From positions 1-47,077 of the forward strand of contig JALQYQ010000014.1 in NCBI GenBank assembly GCA_023262855.1: a stretch of DNA of 47,077 nucleotides. Reading direction: 5' to 3'. The notes beneath the pieces are model-generated. The model saw only the letters and a program-made list of their open reading frames with translations. It was not told the origin of the DNA and did not search any database. The stretch comes from Crocinitomicaceae bacterium (GTDB lineage Bacteria; Bacteroidota; Bacteroidia; Flavobacteriales_D; Crocinitomicaceae). The position numbers were made by a program, and so were the translations under genes. Positions within the stretch are counted from its first letter, which is position 1. Each line of letters opens with the position of its first letter. This document shows, in pieces, positions 15,481-22,830 of this stretch.

Positions 15481-15914
15481 TATGGCTTCACAACGTTACC
15501 TGTCCAACCCGTAATTCCACCTTCAAGGTTATATACTTTTTTGAATCCGTTGTCAATCATGTATTGAGATGCAGATGCGCTGCGACCACCACTACGACAA
15601 TAAATTACGTATGCTTTTGACTTGTCTAATTTTGCAATTTCAGCAGCGAAAGTGCTTGCCTTGAAATCAATCATCATGTCACATCCTTCGATAACTCCTT
15701 GAGCCGTTTCTTCTGGAGTTCGAACATCAATCACAATGGCATTTTGTTCATTCACCGTTTTTTGGAAATTTCCTGCCGTAATGTTTGTGTACGTTCCTCC
15801 TGTTTGTGCGCTTTGTGCAGTTGCTGTTTCTCCGTTTGCCTCAGTGCTCGAAGCACAGCTTACTGTTGTAAAAACTCCTACTAGTGCTAAAATTGAAAAT
15901 AAAATTGTCTTCAT
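15480..15914 (-). CDS. rhodanese-domain lipoprotein
   Basis: A 144-residue protein. Signal with lipobox ending at Cys20 (VFTTVSC-A), then a Ser/Thr/Ala-rich linker and one rhodanese domain (about 45-144): DVRTPEE, the active-site loop C106-RSGGRS, and the closing NLEGGITGW. Single-domain rhodaneses transfer sulfane sulfur (thiosulfate or polysulfide donors) through a Cys persulfide; the lipid anchor places it in the periplasm or at a membrane. First gene of a unit with the YeiH-type exporter, behind a promoter box and a 7-bp dyad. Confidence 0.9.
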   Translation of the reverse strand: MKTILFSILALVGVFTTVSCASSTEANGETATAQSAQTGGTYTNITAGNFQKTVNEQNAIVIDVRTPEETAQGVIEGCDMMIDFKASTFAAEIAKLDKSKAYVIYCRSGGRSASASQYMIDNGFKKVYNLEGGITGWTGNVVKP

Positions 15915-15936
15915 AGTTAAATTTTAAAATGTTTGA

Positions 15937-15944
15937 CAAACCTA
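15937..15944 (-). promoter_or_regulatory. -7 box TAGGTTTG for the rhodanese-yeiH unit
   Basis: Exact TAnnTTTG match on the minus strand, 22 bp upstream of the ATG at 15914, with the dyad at 15965-15982 just upstream. Confidence 0.6.
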
Positions 15945-15964
15945 AGTTTTACGAACACTTTCTG

Positions 15965-15982
15965 TTGTAACAATAGTTACAA
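15965..15982 (-). promoter_or_regulatory. Crp/Fnr-type dyad upstream of rhodanese-yeiH
   Basis: TTGTAAC-AATA-GTTACAA is a perfect 7-bp inverted repeat with a 4-bp centre, the architecture of Crp/Fnr-family operators (TTGnnn-N4-nnnCAA type). Its centre lies about 42 bp upstream of the start expected from the -7 box, the class II activator position. It precedes the cspA terminator on this strand, so it belongs to this operon. Confidence 0.5.
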
Positions 15983-16000
15983 TCTTGAACAATATACAAC

Positions 16001-16027
16001 AAAAAAGCCCAACATCACTGCTGGGCT
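16001..16027 (-). terminator. terminator of the cold shock gene
   Basis: Stem AGCCCA (16006-16011) / TGGGCT (16022-16027) with a 10-nt loop; the minus strand continues CTTTTTTGTTG. Confidence 0.75.
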
Positions 16028-16050
16028 CTTCAAAAAAATGATCGAGTATC

Positions 16051-16245
16051 TTAAGCGATAACTTTCACGTTAACCGCGTTTAATCCTTTTCTTCCTTCTT
16101 GTAATTCGAATTCAACTTCGTCTCCGTCGCGAATCTCATCAACTAATCCAGATACGTGTACAAAGTACTCTTTACCTGTTCCTTCTTCATTAATAAAACC
16201 AAATCCTTTTGATTCATTGAAGAATTTTACTGTGCCTTTACTCAT
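16051..16245 (-). CDS. CspA-family cold shock protein
   Basis: A 64-residue single cold-shock domain with both RNA-binding motifs: RNP1 KGFGFI (13-18) and RNP2 YFVHVS (27-32). It starts MSKGTVKFFNESKGFGFI, the standard family N-terminus. These proteins bind single-stranded RNA/DNA and melt mRNA structure. A near-consensus -7 box (TACCTTCG, 16267-16274) lies 22 bp upstream. The 16275-16491 spacer beyond it is AT-rich and shows nothing else recognisable. Which Csp paralogue this is cannot be told. Confidence 0.93.
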   Translation of the reverse strand: MSKGTVKFFNESKGFGFINEEGTGKEYFVHVSGLVDEIRDGDEVEFELQEGRKGLNAVNVKVIA

Positions 16246-16491
16246 AATAATGTAATATATAAAGTGCGAAGGTACGTTTATAAAACCGATAAAGTCCTTT
16301 TTATTTTTTTTATTGGCAGTCGACGCATTAAAAAACTAAGTATACACTTCATTTACAGCTATTTAAATTCTATTTTATTTTTTACTTTCAACTTAATAGT
16401 TTAAAAAACGTAGCTTTAACACTTCTTTACGCATTCAATTGATCTTTTTTTGCGTCTAGATGTAAACGTTTTAAACAATTAATTTTCACAA

Positions 16492-17754
16492 ATGACAAAA
16501 TCTTTATTATTCGTTGCTGTCGCGACCTTGTTTAGTTTACCCACCGTTTATTCACAGAATGTTAAAACAGAAACCACTCCTTACACATACATTCAACTAC
16601 CAACCAACCCTTTAGCAAAATCCATCACTGGATATCAATCAACTGTCCAAGCAGTTTATGAAGCTGAAAACCAAAAGAAAAATGCAGCTTATGAAGCAGA
16701 AATGGCAGCTGCAGAAGCAGATTACCAACGTGAATTAGCAGCATATCCAGCGAAACAGAAAGCGGCTGAAGATAAATATGCAGCTGAATTAGCTGAGTAT
16801 GAAAAGAAATCGTTGGCAACGAAAGTCGTTGAAAAACAAATCTTGAATGAAAACAATAAACCAGTAAAACAAGTTCCACCTGCACCATACAAACGTTATG
16901 TGGCAAAACCAGTATTACAACGTTCATATGATTATGCAGCATTAGCCGGAACCTATTTAACATTGGGCGGTTATGAAAACTCATCGATCAATGCTGTGAA
17001 AATTGAAGTAACCTTAAATGGATTTGATTATACAAAACCAGTTCAATTAAGTGAAGTAAAAAAGGAAGTTACACGTGTAAATGGTACATCAACTACAAAC
17101 AACGTAACCTATTACCATGTTGAGTTTACTTATCGTCACACGATGTCGGTAAAAGTAACTTTGCCAGACGGAAAAGAATTGTTTTTCCTTTCTCCACAAG
17201 AATTAAACACTTACAAAACGTATAAATCTGCTGAAACTAAAACAAGTCAAACTGTAAACGAAGACCAATTAGTTCAAACGTATGAAGAAAAAATTCTTCA
17301 AGAAAACTTGAAATTTATTGGTGATTTAGTGAATGACCGCATTGGATTCAAACCGACAGAACGTCAAGGAAAATTATCATACGTGAAATCAAAAGATGAA
17401 ACATATGCTGATTTAATGAAAGCATACAACGAAGGAAGTTCAGCTTTGAAAACGTTAAAAGACGATGAAGTTGGTTCTAAAGCAAAATTGATGGCCGTTG
17501 CACAAACGTATCAAACTGTCTTGTTGGAATCAAACTTAAATGACAAAAAAGCACGTATTGACAAAGAGGTAACGACAATGATTTATTTCAATTTATTGGA
17601 AATTTACTTCGCTACAAGAGATGTTGCTGCGGCAGAAAAAACACTTTCTTCTTTAAACAGCATGGATTTGTCAAATGGTGATCGTAAAGAAAAAGAAGCG
17701 ATGGAAAAAGTAATCATCGATTTGAAAAAACGTGTTGCTGCTAATGGTCTATAA
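16492..17754 (+). CDS. secreted coiled-coil protein, unknown function
   Basis: A 420-residue exported protein (signal KSLLFVAVATLFSLPTVYSQ). Residues about 50-110 are Ala/Glu/Lys-rich with heptad character (YEAENQKKNAAYEAEMAAAE and following), predicting a coiled coil. A mixed beta region follows (about 145-240), then a helical C-terminal part with TPR-like flavour (AKLMAVAQTYQTVLLESNLNDKKARI, AAEKTLSSLN). No T9SS domain and no lipobox. Lies 69 bp upstream of another secreted gene on the same strand, with repeats between; the two are probably cotranscribed. Confidence 0.7.
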   Translation: MTKSLLFVAVATLFSLPTVYSQNVKTETTPYTYIQLPTNPLAKSITGYQSTVQAVYEAENQKKNAAYEAEMAAAEADYQRELAAYPAKQKAAEDKYAAELAEYEKKSLATKVVEKQILNENNKPVKQVPPAPYKRYVAKPVLQRSYDYAALAGTYLTLGGYENSSINAVKIEVTLNGFDYTKPVQLSEVKKEVTRVNGTSTTNNVTYYHVEFTYRHTMSVKVTLPDGKELFFLSPQELNTYKTYKSAETKTSQTVNEDQLVQTYEEKILQENLKFIGDLVNDRIGFKPTERQGKLSYVKSKDETYADLMKAYNEGSSALKTLKDDEVGSKAKLMAVAQTYQTVLLESNLNDKKARIDKEVTTMIYFNLLEIYFATRDVAAAEKTLSSLNSMDLSNGDRKEKEAMEKVIIDLKKRVAANGL

Positions 17755-17820
17755 GAGTTAGAATTTAGAGCTGGAATTTAGAGATAGAATTTAGAGTTAG
17801 AGATAGAATTTAGAGTTAGA
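17755..17820 (+). repeat. degenerate tandem repeat GAATTTAGAG
   Basis: Four exact copies of GAATTTAGAG at 17761-17770, 17774-17783, 17787-17796 and 17806-17815, separated by 3-9 nt variants of TTAGAGATA. It fills the spacer between the two secreted genes. Confidence 0.85.
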
Positions 17821-17823
17821 AAT

Positions 17824-19290
17824 ATGAAAATGAATATATCAAAAGGAATTATTGCATTAGGATTGGTATTGGGTTTCAATACATCAGCGCAGGTTACAAC
17901 AACATTGGGTGGTGAATCTGCCAATTACCAAAAAAAAGGTGCAAATTATTTGAATTTCAATGCTGGCGGGAATCACTACTTTTTCACAAGTACCTTCGAA
18001 CAAGCGATGATGCAATTCTATTTAGAGTGTTTCAGTGCAAGTGGACAAGTCTTAGCACAAAACAAATTGGAAATCAACGTTGGTGTTTTTAATAATTCGT
18101 ATAGTATTTCGGATGTTGTAGCCTTAGGCAATAATGTGTATGCAACTGTTGAACACTTGGATAAAGCTGCTGGAAAAAATTCACTTTCTGCGCGATTAAT
18201 CAGTTCAAAAGGAAATGTTGCAACCGAAGAAACTGCATTGTTGAGTATGCCATTTGAAAAAACAATGAATTCTGGTATCAATCATGCTGCCGTTTCACCG
18301 AACCAATCAGTTTTGGCAGTTGTTGGTGAAATGCCATTTGTGAAAGAAGAGCCTGCAAAAGTTAAAGTCGCTTTATTCGATGAAAACTTAAAAGAAACTG
18401 CTTCACATGATGTTAGTCTTCCAGGAGTTTTAACCAAAAACAGAAACATCGATGTTTATGTAGCGAATGACGGAACTGTATACTTGTTAATGCGCACAAC
18501 CACAAAAAATGGGGAAATTGCTTTACAAGTATTTCAAATCAACAACGACGGCTCTTTAAAGCAATATGGAATTGAAACAACAGCACCAACTTACATTATT
18601 TCCTATACGGCAACAACAAATGCAAGTAATGAATTAATTGTTGCTGGAACAACCTACGAACGCAAAACGGTAACAGTTGGAGAAAAAATGGCGAATGGTG
18701 TTTTCTATTTCACGAACAAAGGAAAAGCAGAAAATAGTTTTACATATAGCGAACTTGACGCTCCAGTGGAGAATTTAACAGCTCGTAAGCTATTGGTTAA
18801 TGAAACGACTATTTTCCTATCTGCGGAAATTTTTAAAGAAGAGAAAATTGTCCCTCCTGCTTCCGCTGCTGGAACTGCGGCTAGTTACGAAACGAATTAC
18901 AATTACACGCACAAAAACGAGTATGTATTTGGCTTCGATGAAACAGGTGCAAAGAAATTCGAATTAAATGTTGCGAAAGAATTCACAGCACGTGATTTCA
19001 ATCGTCAGTATCTTTCTGGAGCATTTGTGATCAACGGTAAATTAACGCTTGTATACAATGATGCGTCACGAAAATATGAGCAAACAACTTCAAATAATTC
19101 AATTGTTCCTGTGATTGTTACCATTACAAACGACGGAATGATGTCATCTCCAATTGTGATGATCGACAAATTGAAATTGCCGTATAACTTCATTTTGTAT
19201 CCTTCGGTAAGTATGCTTAATGGAGATACAATGCTATTTTTGATGAAGAACAATGACAAATCCCAATTTGTAAGTATGAAATTGAACTAA
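17824..19290 (+). CDS. secreted protein, probable beta-propeller, unknown function
   Basis: A 488-residue exported protein (signal to about residue 22, LGFNTSAQ). Regularly spaced beta segments with G/N/D turns (DVVALGNNVYATVEHL, DVYVANDGTVYLLMRTT, LIVAGTTYERK, ETTIFLSAEIFKEEK, NGKLTLVYNDASRKYEQ, MLNGDTMLFLMKNND) suggest a six- or seven-bladed propeller. No catalytic motif or T9SS domain. A strong terminator follows, so it is the last gene after the coiled-coil protein; the two may act together. Confidence 0.7.
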   Translation: MKMNISKGIIALGLVLGFNTSAQVTTTLGGESANYQKKGANYLNFNAGGNHYFFTSTFEQAMMQFYLECFSASGQVLAQNKLEINVGVFNNSYSISDVVALGNNVYATVEHLDKAAGKNSLSARLISSKGNVATEETALLSMPFEKTMNSGINHAAVSPNQSVLAVVGEMPFVKEEPAKVKVALFDENLKETASHDVSLPGVLTKNRNIDVYVANDGTVYLLMRTTTKNGEIALQVFQINNDGSLKQYGIETTAPTYIISYTATTNASNELIVAGTTYERKTVTVGEKMANGVFYFTNKGKAENSFTYSELDAPVENLTARKLLVNETTIFLSAEIFKEEKIVPPASAAGTAASYETNYNYTHKNEYVFGFDETGAKKFELNVAKEFTARDFNRQYLSGAFVINGKLTLVYNDASRKYEQTTSNNSIVPVIVTITNDGMMSSPIVMIDKLKLPYNFILYPSVSMLNGDTMLFLMKNNDKSQFVSMKLN

Positions 19291-19319
19291 AACGTACTTT
19301 ATCATTACCAAATTTTAAG

Positions 19320-19353
19320 AAAAAGCTGCTTCAACTATGAGGCAGCTTTTTTT
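19320..19353 (+). terminator. terminator after the secreted pair
   Basis: Stem AAAAAGCTGCTTCA (19320-19333) / TGAGGCAGCTTTTT (19338-19351), one T-G pair, loop ACTA, followed by further T. Confidence 0.9.
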
Positions 19354-19410
19354 GTTTGTATGATTTGCAATGCTTGAAACTGAGTAAAATCGGGAGTTTT
19401 AAGTAAGATT

Positions 19411-19496
19411 GTTAACTTGCAAAGTTGCTAAGTTGGAAAATTGTAATGTTGTAATGTTGCTATGTTGTAATGTTGCTATGTTGTCACATTGCAAAG
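19411..19496 (+). repeat. degenerate tandem repeat with 16-bp unit
   Basis: Two perfect copies of GTAATGTTGCTATGTT (19451-19466, 19467-19482) inside a longer array of TTG/ATG octamer variants. The 19354-19592 spacer holds only this array and AT-rich sequence. Confidence 0.8.
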
Positions 19497-19592
19497 ACTA
19501 ACTATCTAGTCTTCTGATCTTCTAAAATTTTAAGGGTTTGAACTTTTAATATTTGAATATTTGAATTATCACATGATTTTCAAGCCTTTTCC

Positions 19593-19600
19593 TATCTTTG
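19593..19600 (+). promoter_or_regulatory. -7 box TATCTTTG for the esterase gene
   Basis: Exact match 15 bp before the ATG at 19615. Because the box lies inside the longer open frame from 19561, it decides in favour of the 19615 start. Confidence 0.65.
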
Positions 19601-19614
19601 ATAAAACACTCAAC

Positions 19615-20460
19615 ATGAAAACGCTTCTTTCACAAATCGCAATCCTATTTATCTCATTCACTTCCTTTTCTCAGCAAGTTCCTTTTTCAATCGGAGTGAT
19701 CGATTCTATCCATTCCAATATACTCAATGAAACACGGGTTATCAATGTGTATCTACCTCAAAATTATTCTTCAGATTCATCGAAAACCTATAATGTAATT
19801 TACTTATTAGACGGTTCCGCAGATGAGGATTTTATTCATGTAGCTGGATTGGTGCAATTCTGCAACTTCGAATGGATCAATCTTCTTCCACCTACCATTG
19901 TTGTTGGTATTGCGAATGTTGATCGAAAAAGAGATTTTACCTTTCCTGCAAAAGACAGTATTCTCCCGGAAATCATCCGTGCCTACAATGTTGATTTTTC
20001 CTCTGCGGGTGGTTCTGACAAATTCATGTCGTTTATTGAATCAGAATTGCAACCGTTTATCGAGAAAAACTATAAAACCAATTCGAATAAAATGCTGATT
20101 GGTCAATCGCTTGGTGGTTTATTGGCAACCGAAATTCTTTACAAAAAACCTCATCTGTTTAATCAATATATGATTATCAGTCCAAGTTTATGGTGGGATT
20201 ATGAATCATTACTAAATTATGACGCCATAGTCTTACAGTCTTCATTCACACAAAAACTTGAACTATTCGTTGCAGTGGGAAATGAAGGAAAAGTGATGGA
20301 AGGCGATGCTAAAAAACTATATAAACAATTAAAAAACAGTAAATCAAGTTCTGTTAGTGTTGATTTCAAATTTCTCGGCAATAAGAACCATGCGACGATT
20401 ATGCATCAAGCAATATTAAATGGATTTGAAGCATTTAACCAACTTAAAACAATCGAATGA
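19615..20460 (+). CDS. secreted alpha/beta-hydrolase, Fes/IroE-like esterase
   Basis: A 281-residue protein. Signal peptide MKTLLSQIAILFISFTSFSQ, then an esterase fold of the YbbA/IroE/enterochelin-esterase type: INVYLPQNYSS, VIYLLDGSAD, PPTIVVGIANVDRKRDFT, nucleophile elbow GQSLGG with Ser165, IISPSLWW, and a C-terminal GNKNHATIMHQAI carrying the likely catalytic His. Substrate is probably an ester such as a siderophore or acyl ester; not determinable here. The stop overlaps the next start (ATGA), so it is coupled to the DUF2007 gene. Confidence 0.88.
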   Translation: MKTLLSQIAILFISFTSFSQQVPFSIGVIDSIHSNILNETRVINVYLPQNYSSDSSKTYNVIYLLDGSADEDFIHVAGLVQFCNFEWINLLPPTIVVGIANVDRKRDFTFPAKDSILPEIIRAYNVDFSSAGGSDKFMSFIESELQPFIEKNYKTNSNKMLIGQSLGGLLATEILYKKPHLFNQYMIISPSLWWDYESLLNYDAIVLQSSFTQKLELFVAVGNEGKVMEGDAKKLYKQLKNSKSSSVSVDFKFLGNKNHATIMHQAILNGFEAFNQLKTIE

Positions 20461-20903
20461 GCGACTTTCTAGATTCAGATTTTCGAGAATCAACTAACGA
20501 ACCGTTGGAGCGAATTACGGTTAAAACATTCGACACGTCGGTAAATGCTCATCTCTTTCGTATTGAACTCGAAAACGAAGGAATTGAGTCGTTTATTTAT
20601 GACGAAGAAACCATTACGATGGATCCGCTCCTCTCAAATGCCATCGGTGGAATTAAGGTCAAAATCAATGTAAAGGATATTGAGCGCACAAAGGAATTCC
20701 TTGCGAAGCGCAACGAAGAACTGAATCCTCCTTGTCCCAATTGCGGTTCAAAAAAGATCATGACCAATTTTCGATCCTTCAAAAGTGCATCTGGAATTAT
20801 CTCGGCCATTGCTGCATTTCTGTTTACCATTTTTCCGCCAATGTTTAAAACAGTCAACAAATGCCTCGATTGCAATCATGAATTTGAAAATGAAGATCAG
20901 TAA
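20457..20903 (+). CDS. DUF2007-like domain plus split zinc ribbon
   Basis: A 148-residue protein. Residues about 20-85 resemble DUF2007 (putative signal-transducing, ferredoxin-like fold: VKTFDTSVNAHLFRIELENEGIESFIYDE...GGIKVKINVKDIERTKEFL). Then a zinc ribbon whose two knuckles, C93-PN-C96 and C136-LD-C139, are separated by a hydrophobic segment (about 112-130) that could insert in a membrane. Overlaps the esterase stop by 4 bp. Function unknown; regulator or adaptor is possible. Confidence 0.75.
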   Translation: MSDFLDSDFRESTNEPLERITVKTFDTSVNAHLFRIELENEGIESFIYDEETITMDPLLSNAIGGIKVKINVKDIERTKEFLAKRNEELNPPCPNCGSKKIMTNFRSFKSASGIISAIAAFLFTIFPPMFKTVNKCLDCNHEFENEDQ

Positions 20904-20941
20904 TTCTTCCACTTCCACTACGTTCACTGCAATTTCCTTCG

Positions 20942-20949
20942 TATCTTTG
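20942..20949 (+). promoter_or_regulatory. -7 box TATCTTTG for the ABC-F gene
   Basis: Exact TAnnTTTG match, 21 bp upstream of the ATG at 20970. Confidence 0.6.
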
Positions 20950-20969
20950 CGCCTTCAAAAATTACACAG

Positions 20970-22601
20970 ATGATTTCAGTTGACAATATTGCAGTAGAAT
21001 TTAGTGGGACAACTCTTTTTAGTGATGTTTCTTTCGTAATCAATGACAATGACAAAATTGCCTTGATGGGAAAAAACGGCGCTGGAAAATCTACGCTTTT
21101 AAAAATTCTTGCTGGAGTCAACAAACCAACTCGCGGAGGAATATCTGCTCCAAAAGATGCTGTCATTGCTTATTTGCCACAGCATTTATTAACGGAAGAT
21201 GATTGTACTGTTTTTGAAGAAACCTCCAAAGCATTTCAAGCGATTTTCGACATGAAAGACGAAATTGAACGCTTGAATAACGAATTAACCGTACGCACAG
21301 ATTACGATTCAGATGAGTACATGAAAATCATCGAAACGGTTTCTGAATTGAGTGAAAAATACTATTCCATAGAAGAAATCAACTACGAAGCAGAGGTTGA
21401 AAAAGTACTGCAAGGTTTAGGTTTCTTGCGTGAAGATTTTGTTCGTCCGACATCTGAATTCAGTGGTGGATGGAGAATGCGTATCGAGTTAGCTAAAATT
21501 TTACTTCAAAAACCAGACTTAATCTTATTGGATGAGCCGACCAATCACATGGACATTGATTCAATTGAATGGTTGGAGGATTTTTTGGTGAATCAAGCAA
21601 AAGGAGTTGTTGTTATTTCTCACGATAGAGCTTTTGTCGATAATATTACTTCACGAACAATTGAAGTAACGATGGGACGTATTTACGATTACAAAGCAAA
21701 ATATTCGCATTACTTAGAATTGCGTAAAGAGCGTCGTGAACAACAACAAAAACAATACGAAGAACAACGTCGTTTTATCGCTGAAACAACTGATTTTATT
21801 GACCGTTTCAAAGGAACGTATTCAAAAACCAATCAAGTTCAATCGCGTGTAAAAATGCTAGAGAAGTTGGAAATCATTGAAGTGGATGAAGTCGATTCTT
21901 CAGCTTTGCGATTACGCTTCCCTCCTGCTCCTCGTTCTGGAAACTATCCTGTAACGGTAAAGGAATTGACAAAAAAATACGGTGATCATGTCGTTTTTCA
22001 AGATGCATCTTTGACCATTCAGCGAGGTGAAAAAGTAGCGTTTGTTGGAAAGAATGGTGAAGGTAAATCGACCATGATTAAAGCAATCATGAAAGAAATT
22101 GACTTTGAAGGAAGTTTAGAACTTGGACACAACGTTCAAATCGGCTACTTTGCTCAAAATCAGGCTTCGTTATTGGATGAGGATTTAAGTATTTTCGAGA
22201 CGATTGACAACATTGCTGTTGGTGATATTCGTACCAAAATCAAAGATATTCTTGGCGCCTTCATGTTCGGTGGTGATATCTCTGCAAAGAAAGTAAAAGT
22301 ACTTTCTGGTGGAGAAAAAACGCGATTGGCAATGATTAAACTCTTGCTTCAACCAGTAAACTTGTTAATTCTCGATGAGCCAACGAATCACTTGGACATG
22401 AAAACCAAAGACATTATCAAAGATGCCTTACGCGATTTCGACGGAACATTAATTCTTGTTTCGCATGACCGTGATTTCTTGGATGGATTAGCAACGAAAG
22501 TGTTTGAATTTGGAAACAAACGCGTGAAAGAACATTTCGAAGACATCAAAGGCTTCATGGCAAAAAAGAAAATCGAACACATGCGCGAGTTTGAGAAGTA
22601 G
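20970..22601 (+). CDS. ABC-F family ATPase
   Basis: A 543-residue soluble protein with two ABC domains and no membrane segment: Walker A GKNGAGKST (34-42) and GKNGEGKST, signatures FSGGW and LSGGE, Walker B LILLDEPTNH and LLILDEPTNH, both followed by SHDR. Between them is a charged helical linker (LRKERREQQQKQYEEQRRFI), the P-site tRNA interaction motif region of ABC-F proteins, which act on the ribosomal E site. The layout fits the housekeeping translation-factor type (EttA/YbiT-like). No feature points specifically to antibiotic resistance. Confidence 0.93.
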   Translation: MISVDNIAVEFSGTTLFSDVSFVINDNDKIALMGKNGAGKSTLLKILAGVNKPTRGGISAPKDAVIAYLPQHLLTEDDCTVFEETSKAFQAIFDMKDEIERLNNELTVRTDYDSDEYMKIIETVSELSEKYYSIEEINYEAEVEKVLQGLGFLREDFVRPTSEFSGGWRMRIELAKILLQKPDLILLDEPTNHMDIDSIEWLEDFLVNQAKGVVVISHDRAFVDNITSRTIEVTMGRIYDYKAKYSHYLELRKERREQQQKQYEEQRRFIAETTDFIDRFKGTYSKTNQVQSRVKMLEKLEIIEVDEVDSSALRLRFPPAPRSGNYPVTVKELTKKYGDHVVFQDASLTIQRGEKVAFVGKNGEGKSTMIKAIMKEIDFEGSLELGHNVQIGYFAQNQASLLDEDLSIFETIDNIAVGDIRTKIKDILGAFMFGGDISAKKVKVLSGGEKTRLAMIKLLLQPVNLLILDEPTNHLDMKTKDIIKDALRDFDGTLILVSHDRDFLDGLATKVFEFGNKRVKEHFEDIKGFMAKKKIEHMREFEK

Positions 22602-22757
22602 AATTGGAACATGGAGCATGGAACATTGAGTATGGACTTACAGCTTGAAAACTGTCCTTTATCATAAAGTCTTAATATCCTTAGGTCCTATTGTCCTTTG
22701 TCTTGTAGTCCTTTTTTTCGTAGTCCTCTGTCTTGAAGTCTTAAAGTCATTTGTCTT
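22602..22757 (+). repeat. degenerate repeats of GTCCT/TGTCTTGTAGTC type
   Basis: From 22667 to 22757 the sequence iterates variants of AGTCyTTTGTCTTGwAGTC; before this (22602-22630) are GGAACATGGAGCATGGAACA variants. Neither encodes a protein. Fills most of the 229-bp spacer before the outer-membrane receptor gene. Confidence 0.7.
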
Positions 22758-22830
22758 TTTTAACAGTTCAATTTTGTAACTAAACGATTAATTTGTGTTA
22801 TTTGTCGTGAATTACTCTACCTTTTGATGC

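Noticed and set aside
19561..19614. Longer start for the esterase
   Set aside because: A perfect promoter box (19593-19600) lies inside it and the signal peptide begins at the later ATG.
20970..22601. Antibiotic-resistance ABC-F protein
   Set aside because: Domain layout is that of housekeeping ABC-F factors; no extended linker or regulatory leader was seen.
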